DNA of 30,513 nt. Source: Halioxenophilus sp964342265 (GTDB lineage Bacteria; Pseudomonadota; Gammaproteobacteria; Pseudomonadales; Cellvibrionaceae). The position numbers and the translations under genes are program-made. The stretch is from contig CAYFFE010000037.1 in the NCBI GenBank assembly GCA_964342265.1, positions 1-30,513 on the forward strand. Reading direction: 5' to 3'. Below the pieces are notes generated by a model that did not search any database, was not told the origin of the DNA, and was given only the letters and a program-made list of their open reading frames with translations. Of the stretch, positions 17,239 through 25,098 are shown piece by piece (the first letter of the stretch is position 1; every line of letters starts with the position of its first letter).

Positions 17239-17591
17239 TAACTGCCTCTGTAAGTTGTGTAACCGTGAGCACTCAGCAACAAGGGCACGTGATAATGTTG
17301 ATCGTTAGCGGACACGGTAAAACTAATAACGACGTGCGGGTAAAAGCTCGTAATACCCAATCGATTAAAATAGTTATCGATAGCAAACTGCAATTGATAA
17401 GTCCCCGAAGAAATCGAAAACGACGTATCCCATTGCTCCACTCTACCATCGGCATTGGTTTTGGATTGAGCAATTTTCTGCCAGTTACCGTTGGTCTCCC
17501 GCAACAACACAACATCCACCCCAGCGGCCGGACTGCCTCTTTCGGTATCTAAAATGTGGGTGGTAATGGGCGGGCGTAACACTTGCGACAT
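17238..17591 (-). CDS. uraH: 5-hydroxyisourate hydrolase
   Basis: Transthyretin-like enzyme hydrolysing 5-hydroxyisourate to OHCU. At 117 residues it is full length. Signatures are H12 in PITTHILDTERG, the HYHVPLLLSAHGYTTYRGS C-terminus (the YRGS tetrapeptide is diagnostic), and R49 in NADGRVE. No signal peptide is seen, so it acts in the cytosol. AAGG lies upstream of the ATG. It is separated from uraD by 147 bp that contain a T-rich periodic array, the largest gap inside the operon's uraD-to-guaD portion. Confidence 0.96.
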   Translation of the reverse strand: MSQVLRPPITTHILDTERGSPAAGVDVVLLRETNGNWQKIAQSKTNADGRVEQWDTSFSISSGTYQLQFAIDNYFNRLGITSFYPHVVISFTVSANDQHYHVPLLLSAHGYTTYRGS

Positions 17592-17608
17592 TCGGCTACC
17601 TTGTTTTG

Positions 17609-17665
17609 TTTTTGCGCATGTTTTTTGTACATGTTTTTTGTATACGTTTTTTGTTTAAGTTTTTT
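17609..17665 (-). repeat. Five T-tracts at an exact 13-bp period upstream of uraH
   Basis: A T5 tract (17609-17613) and four T6 tracts at 17621-17626, 17634-17639, 17647-17652 and 17660-17665 recur every 13 bp. The clearest units are ATGTTTTTTGTAC and ATGTTTTTTGTAT. On the coding strand they are A6 tracts immediately upstream of the uraH ribosome site. It could be a slipped minisatellite, a curved or melted DNA element, or an unstructured A-rich leader. Confidence 0.7.
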
Positions 17666-17738
17666 AGGTAAATCTTTTAAGGTTATTTTGTTTACTAATT
17701 CTTTTGAGGATAATTACAAGTTTAGCTGTGCTGCGATT

Positions 17739-18266
17739 TTAATTAACCTTCTCTGCCAATCGCAAAGCAGTAATTTTACTTTGCTCCGCGGCACCGTTCA
17801 TAAGCTCTTGCTCGCGCGTATTAAAAATGCGGGTGCGTAACAGGGTGAGCATTTCTTCGGCGGATTTACCACTGGCACACACCACAAAAATAAAACCATT
17901 TTGTTGTAAATAGCGATTATTTTCTTCGTAAAGCTGTTCGATAATCTCTAGGGAGGATTGCGCCACTTGTCCCTGTTCTCGGGCGGCAGCGCAGTATTTT
18001 TCTTTTAGGGCCGACAAATCACCAATACGAGCGTGGCCGCTAAAGGCCTCCAGAATTTCGCTTTCGCTGGCATCAGCCCAAAGCGCTTCAGCGGTTTGTC
18101 TCAACTCACGCATATTAGCAAATGGTCGCGAGTGAGTCATATCAGTCGCCCAGCGTTGACAGTGACAAACTTGCATAAAAAATTCTTGCGCAATGGCCGA
18201 GGATACAATATTGAGCTCTTGCAGCGACATTGTATCGGCAACCGGACTAAGATCGGAATTACTCAT
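17739..18266 (-). CDS. uraD: OHCU decarboxylase
   Basis: Decarboxylates 2-oxo-4-hydroxy-4-carboxy-5-ureidoimidazoline to (S)-allantoin, the last step encoded here. The 175 residues contain the family active-site segment FSGHARIGD with catalytic H78 (usual form HPRIGD, here with Ala for Pro), RPFANMRELRQTAEALW, and a typical NGFIFVVCASGKSAEEML. The ATG overlaps the xdhC stop by 8 bp (ATGAGTAA), so translation is probably coupled to xdhC. Confidence 0.94.
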   Translation of the reverse strand: MSNSDLSPVADTMSLQELNIVSSAIAQEFFMQVCHCQRWATDMTHSRPFANMRELRQTAEALWADASESEILEAFSGHARIGDLSALKEKYCAAAREQGQVAQSSLEIIEQLYEENNRYLQQNGFIFVVCASGKSAEEMLTLLRTRIFNTREQELMNGAAEQSKITALRLAEKVN

Positions 18267-19197
18267 CGTCGGTATTATCGTTCATTAAACTAGGGTTTAT
18301 AGTGTTCGCCTCACCAGAGAGGCTAATAGTATTTGCACGCATAGCTTCGTTTGTAGCTAATGCCGACTTTAAATCGCGCCAGGCCAGTCCGCGACGGTCG
18401 TGATGATGCTGGCTGTGCAATTGTTTTCTGGCAACCAATTGAGCGCTGATCGATACCGCGACTTCGATGGGTAATTTTCCTTGCACTTCGGGCAAACCAA
18501 TAGGACACACCCAACGCTGGGGCAACACCGCCGCTAAACCGTCTTTTTTTAAACGGTGTTCAAATCGTTGCGCTTTGGTTGTGGAGCCAATACAGCCTAC
18601 AAACGGTAAATCCCTGCGCAATAGCGCCGCTTTAGCAAGCTGGTAATCAAGGCTGTGGTCGTGGGTTAAAATAACAACTTCGGTTTTAGCGGGTAACTCA
18701 TCAATGATTGATTCGGGCGATTGAAATGAATTCAGTTCCGCCTCATGGGGGCTATCGTGATTAATTGTGTAATCGCCGACAAATTCCTCGCGATTATCAA
18801 ACCAAAAAATTCGCATGGGCATGCGCGACAAAATTGGGATTAACTGTTGAGCAACATGGCCAGCACCAAACACCGCTACATTCCAAGTCGCCGGTGCAAA
18901 GCTTTCGATTAATACACTGACATGGCCACCGCAACATTGTTGCGCTTCGGCCGCCAACGGAAACGCCTGCATGTCGATACCCGTGTGGCCGTGTAACAGT
19001 TTTTCGCGCGCGGCTTGAATTATTAAAAACTCCAATTGGCCGCCGCCCACGGTGTCGTAACTGGCATCAAGGGTCACTACCATTTTAGCGCCCGGCTCGC
19101 GCGGGGTAGAACCCGCCACGCCCAAGATGGTAATCAATGCGTAAGGCTGGCCAGTGTCTTGGCAATGATTAATGGCGATGTACCAGGGTTTATTCAC
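18259..19197 (-). CDS. xdhC: Xanthine dehydrogenase accessory protein XdhC
   Basis: Cytosolic chaperone that binds and sulfurates the molybdenum cofactor before insertion into XdhB. The 312 residues have the XdhC N-terminal motif GVAGSTPREPGAKM, the GGGQLE segment, CCGGHV, and a Rossmann-type C-terminal domain starting VAVFGAGHVAQQL and containing LTHDHSLDYQL and GCIGS. The start is GTG at 19197, preceded by CGGA. It follows xdhB by 57 bp and overlaps uraD. The C-terminal about 40 residues are poorly conserved. Confidence 0.94.
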   Translation of the reverse strand: MNKPWYIAINHCQDTGQPYALITILGVAGSTPREPGAKMVVTLDASYDTVGGGQLEFLIIQAAREKLLHGHTGIDMQAFPLAAEAQQCCGGHVSVLIESFAPATWNVAVFGAGHVAQQLIPILSRMPMRIFWFDNREEFVGDYTINHDSPHEAELNSFQSPESIIDELPAKTEVVILTHDHSLDYQLAKAALLRRDLPFVGCIGSTTKAQRFEHRLKKDGLAAVLPQRWVCPIGLPEVQGKLPIEVAVSISAQLVARKQLHSQHHHDRRGLAWRDLKSALATNEAMRANTISLSGEANTINPSLMNDNTDDE

Positions 19198-19254
19198 GTT
19201 TTTTTCCGTTAGTTTAAAAAAATTTAAGAATACTCTGATTAACTCAGGGTTTGT

Positions 19255-21696
19255 TTAATCATCGTAAGCCTGCGCTGCTAATACCGCATTTAAAACTTTT
19301 TCGGCCGTTGCAGGTGGATCGAGCGGTGGGCTATATCGGTAGTTGGCCACACTGGCGCAAGCATCGCGAAGCGCGGCCCAAACACTGATGGCCAGCATTA
19401 ACGGTGGCTCACCCACGGCCTTGGAATTAAAAACCGTTTGCTCAGGATTGGCGGTTTCATACAACTCCACATAAAACTCTCTGGGCACATCGAATGCTGT
19501 GGGAATTTTGTAGTTGGCGGGACTGTTAGACAACACCCTACCCTTGTCATCCCACAATAATTCTTCCGTAGTAAGCCAACCCATACCCTGTATAAAACCG
19601 CCTTCAATTTGGCCAATATCAATGGCCGGATTAATGGAGCGCCCCACATCGTGCAAAATATCCACTCGTGTTACTCGATACTCACCGGTTAAACAATCGA
19701 TGATGACCTCCGAGCAGGCCGCGCCGTTGGCAAAATAAAAAAACGGCTGGCCGCTGCCACTGGCTCGATCGTAATGAATTTTGGGCGTTTTATAAAACCC
19801 GTGGGCCATTAAAGGCACCCGATGCATATAAGCCTGTCGGCACAATTCGGCAAAGCTCAGCGATTGCTCGCCCAATGTTACTTGATCATCAGCAAAGTGC
19901 ACGTCTTGTGCAGAAATTTGGTATTGCTCACAAGCGAACTCGATAAGCTGAGTTTTTATTTGGTTACACGCATTTAACGCGGCGTAACCGTTTAAATCGG
20001 TTCCCGATGACGCCGCCGTCGGCGAAGTATTGGCAATTTTATCGGTTCGAGCGCTGGAGATCTGGACCCGCGCCTCACTCACACCAAATACCTCGGCCAC
20101 TATTTGCACAATTTTGATGTAAAGCCCTTGGCCCATCTCAGTGCCACCATGGTTAACCAAAATGGAGCCATCGGTGTAAACATGCACCAAAGCTCCCGCT
20201 TGATTTAAATGGGTTGCGGTGAAAGAAATCCCAAACTTAACGGGCGTTAATGCCAAGCCTTTTTTAAATAATTGATTGTTTTGGTTAAATGCCGTTATAG
20301 CCTGGCGACGAGACCAGTAATCGCTACTCGCTTCCAGCTTGGCCATAATGTCACCGGCCACGGGCTGTTCAATAACCTGACCGTAGTGTGTGGTGTTGGC
20401 ACCGGGACGATACACATTGCGTTTACGCACAGTAAGCGGATCTTCGCCAACAGCCCTGGCAATGTTGTCTAAAATAGTTTCGATGGCGACCATACCTTTG
20501 GGGCCACCAAAGCCGCGAAACGCTGTATTGGAGACGGTGTGCGTGCGGGGTGCTAAGCCAGTAACCCTGGCTTGGTTGAGAAAATACGCGTTATCGGCAT
20601 GAAACATGGCCCGATCAACAATGCCCTGACTTAAATCAGCCGAACAGCCACACAAGCCGGCCAACGTCATGTTAATACCGGCAATTACGCCCGAGTCATC
20701 AAAACCCACTTGGTATTCGAATCCAAAATCGTGCCGTTTACCGGTGCGCTCCATGTCCGCTTTACGTGGCAACCGATATTTTACCGGCCGCTTTAAATGA
20801 TGCGCCGCCAACGCCGCGGAACAAGCCAGCACGGCCGCTTGGGATTCTTTACCGCCAAAACCACCGCCCATTCGACGCACCTCAGCGGTAACTTTATGGC
20901 TGGCGATATTTAATACTTCTGCCACCAGCTTTTGAATTTCGGCTGGGTGCTGACTAGAAGCATGGACATGAATACCGTCGTCTTCTGTGGGTAACGCCAA
21001 ACTGATTTGGCCTTCCAAATAAAAATGTTCCTGGCCACCCATGTAACCCTTACCCGATAGCTTATGAGTGGCCCCGGCAATGGCCTCTTCTGGCTCACCG
21101 GATTGCATTACGTGCGCGGGTAATACCGTATCGCCGGCGTTAAGTCCTTGCTCCAACGAAATGTTGGCGGCTAACGGCTGGTATTCGATAACCGCTTTTT
21201 TTACCGCCTCTTGAGCTAATTCGTAGCTTTCGGCCGCCACCAAAAATATCGGTTGGCCAACAAACTGCGTTTCGTCTTTGGCTAAAAGCGGATCGCCGTC
21301 GTAAACCGGAGCCACATCCAAGCGGCCCGGCACATCGTCGTGAGTAAATACCGCCACGACTCCTGGGCTGGCAGCCACCGCCGATAAATCCATGGCAATA
21401 ATTTTAGCGTGAGCCCAATCGCTGCCGCCGGCGGCCATGTGTAACAAGCCCGGTAATTCCGGTAAATCATCAACATATTGCGCGCGCCCCGTAACGTGCA
21501 GTACCGCACTGTCGTGCTGGCTCGAATTACCCACACCACCCTGCTTTGATTGCTTTGCCTTGGATTGCTTTGCCTTGGATTGCTTTGTATTGGACTGATT
21601 TGCCTTGGATTGTATTGCATTGTTAACGGCCGAAGCTTTCGATAAATCCTTTTCAGCAATGGCATTTAGCGGATCGTAGGCTCGAACTTTTCTCAT
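19255..21696 (-). CDS. xdhB: Xanthine dehydrogenase, molybdopterin-binding subunit
   Basis: Catalytic molybdenum subunit oxidising hypoxanthine and xanthine to urate with XdhA. I chose ATG 21696 (MRKVRAYDPL), which overlaps the xdhA stop as ATGA and follows a GGGGGG ribosome site; the in-frame ATG at 21747 lies inside xdhA. The 813 residues include HVTGRAQYVDDLPELPG, MGGGFGGKESQ, AFRGFGGPKGM, GTEMGQGLYIKIVQIVAEV and NSKAVGEPPLMLAISV, which contains the conserved active-site glutamate region. Homologues start near HDSAVLHVTG; here about 55 extra residues precede it, including a QSKAK-type pentapeptide repeat. Confidence 0.96.
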   Translation of the reverse strand: MRKVRAYDPLNAIAEKDLSKASAVNNAIQSKANQSNTKQSKAKQSKAKQSKQGGVGNSSQHDSAVLHVTGRAQYVDDLPELPGLLHMAAGGSDWAHAKIIAMDLSAVAASPGVVAVFTHDDVPGRLDVAPVYDGDPLLAKDETQFVGQPIFLVAAESYELAQEAVKKAVIEYQPLAANISLEQGLNAGDTVLPAHVMQSGEPEEAIAGATHKLSGKGYMGGQEHFYLEGQISLALPTEDDGIHVHASSQHPAEIQKLVAEVLNIASHKVTAEVRRMGGGFGGKESQAAVLACSAALAAHHLKRPVKYRLPRKADMERTGKRHDFGFEYQVGFDDSGVIAGINMTLAGLCGCSADLSQGIVDRAMFHADNAYFLNQARVTGLAPRTHTVSNTAFRGFGGPKGMVAIETILDNIARAVGEDPLTVRKRNVYRPGANTTHYGQVIEQPVAGDIMAKLEASSDYWSRRQAITAFNQNNQLFKKGLALTPVKFGISFTATHLNQAGALVHVYTDGSILVNHGGTEMGQGLYIKIVQIVAEVFGVSEARVQISSARTDKIANTSPTAASSGTDLNGYAALNACNQIKTQLIEFACEQYQISAQDVHFADDQVTLGEQSLSFAELCRQAYMHRVPLMAHGFYKTPKIHYDRASGSGQPFFYFANGAACSEVIIDCLTGEYRVTRVDILHDVGRSINPAIDIGQIEGGFIQGMGWLTTEELLWDDKGRVLSNSPANYKIPTAFDVPREFYVELYETANPEQTVFNSKAVGEPPLMLAISVWAALRDACASVANYRYSPPLDPPATAEKVLNAVLAAQAYDD
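21541..21612 (-). repeat. 15-bp in-frame tandem repeat in the xdhB N-terminus
   Basis: Coding-strand units of CAATCCAAGGCAAAG occur twice perfectly, flanked by diverged copies. They encode residues about 29-52 as QSKAN-QSNTK-QSKAK-QSKAK-QSKQ. The period is five residues, so expansion or loss keeps frame. The repeat lies before the conserved enzyme core. Confidence 0.85.
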
Positions 21697-23207
21697 TCTG
21701 CCCCCCGATAAGTTTGACCAGTAACGCGAGGTATAAGCTCGCTCCACACGCTCAATGCTTGGGTTTTTTGCTGACTTTCGAGCCAGGCTTTAGTGAGCAA
21801 ATTGGCGGTAACGCGCAAGCGATAGGCCGCACTACCGCGCACGTCGGATAGCGGCTGCAAAACCTGCTGCAGCGCAGCTTGCGCACGAGCAATAGATGGC
21901 TCGCCGGCGCTTTCGCCTTCTAATAATTGTTCAATTTTGGTGAGCCTTAATGGCGTGGCCGCCACACCGCCTGCGGCCAAACGCACGCCGCGAAAAATCC
22001 CGTTGTCTATTCGCCAACGAACCACCAATAAAACTGTAGAAATATCGTCTTCATAGCGCTTGCTAATTTTATAGGCACGCAAAAAATCGGCGGGGCCGGG
22101 TAATTCAAATAAAATTTGGCGAATGTATTCACCGCGCTTTAACTGCGTTTTTTTGTAAGCGATAAAAAACTCAGGTAACGGTAAGTGGCGAGTTCCTGCA
22201 CTACTGGCCAACTCCAAAGTGCCATCCAATGCCATTAATAGCGGCGGCGTATCGGCCACCGGCGAGGCATTGGCAATGTTGCCGGCGAGCGTGCCTTGAT
22301 TGCGAATTTGCCGGGAGCCGAGTCGTTGCAACAAAGTAAAAAATTCTGGGCACTCGTCGGCGACGGTTTCCTCCAACTGAGTTAACGTAACCGCTCCGCC
22401 CACGCTAACTCGACGATGTTCAACCACCCGTTTTTTCAGCTCTAAAACCTCGCTCACACCAATTAGTTGCGGTAAAAGATCAAAGTGCTGAGTTTGTTCA
22501 AGTAACAAATCGGTACCACCGGCCACCAATTGAGCATTGGGATAATTAGCCATTGCCTCTATCAATTGCTTTTCACTGGTGGGCATTAGGCAAACACCGT
22601 GACCTTTTTCAAGCTGAATAGGTAACGGCTGTGCCAATTTATTTGATGCAGAGTCATCGAGAGGCTGCAACGCTAAATCGTCAGAATTAACTTCGTAAAA
22701 CAGCGCGTTGTTTTTTTCAAAATGCTGGCAATTTAAGGCAGCATCAACAATGGGACGATACCCGGTACATCGGCATAAATTACCAGAGAGTGCTTCTAAA
22801 ATGGTGGGTTCGGTCAGGATTTTATCTGGATTGTTTTCGTAGGCCGCCATTAGCGACATAACAAATCCCGGCGTACAAAACCCACATTGTGATCCGTGGT
22901 ATTCCACCAACGCTTGCTGAACCGGATGCAATCGTTGACCGTGCTGCTCGGCCAAACCTTCCACAGTAATTAAATGTTTGCCGTGTACACTGGCCAACAG
23001 AGTTACACAACTATTTACCGAACGGTAATGCCAACGCTCCTCTTGCCAGTGAGCAACGACTACCGTACAAGCACCGCAGTCACCCGAGGCACATCCCTCT
23101 TTGGTACCTTTCTGCCCAACCCTTGTGCGTAAAAAACGCAGAATGGTCATTGATGGCTCAATATCATCCACAACCATGGGCTGGGCATTGAGTAGAAAAC
23201 GGATCAC
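21693..23207 (-). CDS. xdhA: Xanthine dehydrogenase, FAD / 2Fe-2S subunit
   Basis: Electron-transfer subunit of xanthine dehydrogenase. The start is most likely GTG 23207 (VIRFLLNAQP), preceded by AGGGA, giving 504 residues; the ATG at 23279 has no ribosome site and adds non-conserved sequence through the operator-like palindrome. The N-terminal ferredoxin domain has EGCASGDCGACTVVV; the second 2Fe-2S domain has QCGFCTPGFVMSL and GNLCRCTGYRPIVDAAL. The FAD domain follows from about residue 200, with LVAGGTDLLLE and RNQGTLAGNIANASPVADTP. It is the first gene of the purine oxidation operon. Confidence 0.95.
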   Translation of the reverse strand: MIRFLLNAQPMVVDDIEPSMTILRFLRTRVGQKGTKEGCASGDCGACTVVVAHWQEERWHYRSVNSCVTLLASVHGKHLITVEGLAEQHGQRLHPVQQALVEYHGSQCGFCTPGFVMSLMAAYENNPDKILTEPTILEALSGNLCRCTGYRPIVDAALNCQHFEKNNALFYEVNSDDLALQPLDDSASNKLAQPLPIQLEKGHGVCLMPTSEKQLIEAMANYPNAQLVAGGTDLLLEQTQHFDLLPQLIGVSEVLELKKRVVEHRRVSVGGAVTLTQLEETVADECPEFFTLLQRLGSRQIRNQGTLAGNIANASPVADTPPLLMALDGTLELASSAGTRHLPLPEFFIAYKKTQLKRGEYIRQILFELPGPADFLRAYKISKRYEDDISTVLLVVRWRIDNGIFRGVRLAAGGVAATPLRLTKIEQLLEGESAGEPSIARAQAALQQVLQPLSDVRGSAAYRLRVTANLLTKAWLESQQKTQALSVWSELIPRVTGQTYRGAE

Positions 23208-23268
23208 GCAGACGTCCCTACAGTAGTAGAATGATTTATTTAAGGTTAATTTTAAGCAACCCGCATTT

Positions 23269-23300
23269 TGCCTAGGCATTCACACAATCAACCTAGGTTG
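23269..23300. promoter_or_regulatory. Paired CCTAGG palindromes, candidate operator
   Basis: TGCCTAGGCA (23269-23278) and CAACCTAGGTTG (23289-23300) are perfect 10-bp and 12-bp palindromes sharing a CCTAGG core. Core starts are at 23271 and 23292, 21 bp apart, i.e. two helical turns and thus on the same DNA face. They lie about 65-95 bp upstream of the xdhA GTG. Binding by a dimeric regulator, possibly the nearby TetR protein, is inferred. Confidence 0.5.
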
Positions 23301-23562
23301 CGCTCAATAATGCAACTTTCTGACCATGCAGACAAGTTTTATTGGACAACTAGTAACAAAGTAATTTTGAGTGCATTTATAACAGCGTTCAATAAAATTA
23401 CGGCGTACAAAGATAATGGCAGACATCTTGCTCTAGCTATTAATGGCGGGCAGCTTAATATCTGTCGATTAGGTCAACTTTATTACTGCTCATTGTTGGG
23501 CAACAGCTAAGTCTCTTTCGCTAAAGCCATGATTGCAAGCGGGTGAAAGCCCCTTTTTAGGG

Positions 23563-23568
23563 TATACT
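23563..23568 (+). promoter_or_regulatory. Candidate -10 of the purine permease promoter
   Basis: TATACT resembles a sigma-70 -10 box and sits just upstream of the structured leader, about 100 bp before the permease ATG. No good -35 is present at 17 bp, so an activator or a different start site is possible. Confidence 0.3.
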
Positions 23569-23573
23569 GCGCG

Positions 23574-23642
23574 GCTTGATCTGGGGTACGTTAGATTCCT
23601 GACGCTAACGTCGAGTGTGGCAAACCTCGACAGGCCATCAGC
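23574..23642 (+). ncRNA. Candidate structured leader (three-way junction) of the purine permease
   Basis: Hairpin 1: ACGTTAG (23588-23594) pairs with CTAACGT (23605-23611) around a 10-nt loop. Hairpin 2: CGAG (23612-23615) pairs with CTCG (23626-23629) around a 10-nt loop, and can extend to GTCGAG/CTCGAC by competing for two bases. A bulged outer helix joins 23574-23584 to 23635-23642 (GC, TGAT and GG with CC, ATCA and GC). CCAT (23635-23638) could instead pair with ATGG (23647-23650). The AAGGA ribosome site is at 23656-23660. It does not match the classical purine aptamer. A regulatory role is inferred. Confidence 0.4.
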
Positions 23643-23671
23643 TTTTATGGGTATAAAGGAAAAACAACAAA

Positions 23672-24991
23672 ATGCTGGAAGCTTTCTTTCAATTAAAAAA
23701 ACATAAAACCAGCGTACGCACGGAAATCATTGCCGGGCTGACCACGTTCGCGGCAATGTCGTACATTTTAATTGTTAACCCCAGCATTCTTGGGGCCAGT
23801 GGCATGCCAACAGCGGGCTTGATAACCGTTACCGCGTTAGCCGCGTGCATTGGTACTCTGATGATGGCCCTGTTCACCAACTACCCAATTGCCTTGGCAC
23901 CGGGTATGGGCTTAAACGCATTCTTTGCTTTTACCGTATGTTTAACGCGAGAAATTCCCTGGCAAGGCGCACTAGGCCTAGTATTTTGGAACGGTATTTT
24001 ATTTCTGTTGTTATCGGTTACCGGAGTGCGTACCAAAATTGCCGAGGCTATACCCGAAGCTTTAAAAGTTGGTGTGCAGTGCGGTATTGGTTTATTTATC
24101 GCGTTTATTGGTTTGCAAAACGCCGGGTTGGTCGTCGACAATCCAGCCACCTTGGTTACCCTGGGCGATTTATCGGAGCCATCCGTATTGTTGGCACTGG
24201 CGGGCATTATTTTTACGGCGGTAATGCTTATATTAAAAGTTAAAGCCGGCATTATTTTATCTGTGTTAATTATTACGGTTATTGGTTTTGTAATTCCCAC
24301 CGACAACGGCACGCTCACCCAAACGCCTAGCGCCATTGTTGGCTTACCCAATGGCATTGGCGATACCCTGTTCGCCATGGATTTGATGTACCCTATCAAG
24401 CACTTTGCCGATACCTGGGACATTATTTTTGCCATGGTGTTTGTCAATATGTTCGACACCATCGGCACACTGCTGGGTGTTTCTCGCCGGGCCAAACTCT
24501 TGGATAACCAAGGCAAATTACCCAAAATGGGTGCAGCCATGACTGCCGACGCCACAGCCAGTGTGGCCGGAGCCGCGTTGGGTACATCACCGGTAACCTC
24601 TTATATCGAATCCGCCGCGGGTATCTCCGCCGGCGGTCGCACGGGACTTACCGGTATCGTTGTGGCCTTGTGTTTTATTTTGGCTTTGTTTTTAACGCCG
24701 TTAATGGAAATTATCCCCACCATGGCCACCACTCCAGCGCTGGTGATGGTGGGTGTTTTAATGATGGACTCCTTCCGCCAGATTGATTTCGACGATCTTG
24801 CGGCTATGGCGACTGCTGTAGTTGCTTTAATCGCCATGCCATTAACGTTTAGCATTTCGGAAGGTATTGCGCTGGGCTTTATTGTGTATGTGGGCGTAAA
24901 AATGGGGACAGGAAAATTCCGCGAAGTTAGCCCCATTACCTATGTACTGGCCGCAATTTTTGTGGCGCGCTACATTTTTGATTTAAAATAA
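23672..24991 (+). CDS. NCS2-family purine permease, AzgA type (adenine/guanine/hypoxanthine)
   Basis: Inner-membrane nucleobase:cation symporter of 439 residues, hydrophobic throughout, with the AzgA/PbuG subfamily motifs TEIIAGLTTFAAMSYIL, NYPIALAPGMGLNAFFAF, VGVQCGIGLFIAFIGLQNAG, MFDTIGTLLGVSRRA and ALGTSPVTSYIESAAGIS. It probably imports guanine, hypoxanthine or adenine, supplying GuaD and XdhAB encoded divergently. Start ATG 23672 follows AAGGA with a somewhat long spacing of 11. It is preceded by a structured leader. Substrate preference within the subfamily is not determined. Confidence 0.94.
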   Translation: MLEAFFQLKKHKTSVRTEIIAGLTTFAAMSYILIVNPSILGASGMPTAGLITVTALAACIGTLMMALFTNYPIALAPGMGLNAFFAFTVCLTREIPWQGALGLVFWNGILFLLLSVTGVRTKIAEAIPEALKVGVQCGIGLFIAFIGLQNAGLVVDNPATLVTLGDLSEPSVLLALAGIIFTAVMLILKVKAGIILSVLIITVIGFVIPTDNGTLTQTPSAIVGLPNGIGDTLFAMDLMYPIKHFADTWDIIFAMVFVNMFDTIGTLLGVSRRAKLLDNQGKLPKMGAAMTADATASVAGAALGTSPVTSYIESAAGISAGGRTGLTGIVVALCFILALFLTPLMEIIPTMATTPALVMVGVLMMDSFRQIDFDDLAAMATAVVALIAMPLTFSISEGIALGFIVYVGVKMGTGKFREVSPITYVLAAIFVARYIFDLK

Positions 24992-25098
24992 ACACCCCAG
25001 CAGTGTATTGGGTTTTGTTAATCAACCCCAGCTATAAAATTGCTATTGCATGATCGCTACGCAGTATTGCCACAACGCATTGGAAGTTTAGTTATTTT

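Larger units (their letters stand above)
23208..23671. promoter_or_regulatory. Shared regulatory region of the purine operon and permease
   Basis: 464 bp between divergent xdhA and the NCS2 permease. From the left it holds two CCTAGG palindromes, about 240 bp in which I see nothing clear apart from an unconvincing small open frame, a -10-like TATACT, and a structured leader before the permease. Its position makes it the natural control point for purine uptake versus oxidation. Confidence 0.6.

Noticed and set aside
21697..21747. Upstream in-frame ATG for xdhB at 21747
   Set aside because: It lies inside xdhA, while ATG 21696 has an excellent ribosome site and an ATGA overlap with the xdhA stop.
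23268..23510. 80-residue frame (or 66 residues from ATG 23310) in the xdhA-permease spacer
   Set aside because: No good ribosome site, no recognisable motif, and it runs through the palindromic operator-like region. A small protein is not excluded, but I cannot support it.
23574..23660. Classical purine (guanine/adenine) riboswitch
   Set aside because: The conserved junction sequences of that aptamer and its 7-nt kissing loops are not present; only the three-way topology is similar.
23881..24555. 224-residue minus-strand open frame opposite the purine permease
   Set aside because: The permease is unmistakable on the plus strand; the antisense frame has low-information Ala/Thr/Ile/Lys composition and no family motif.
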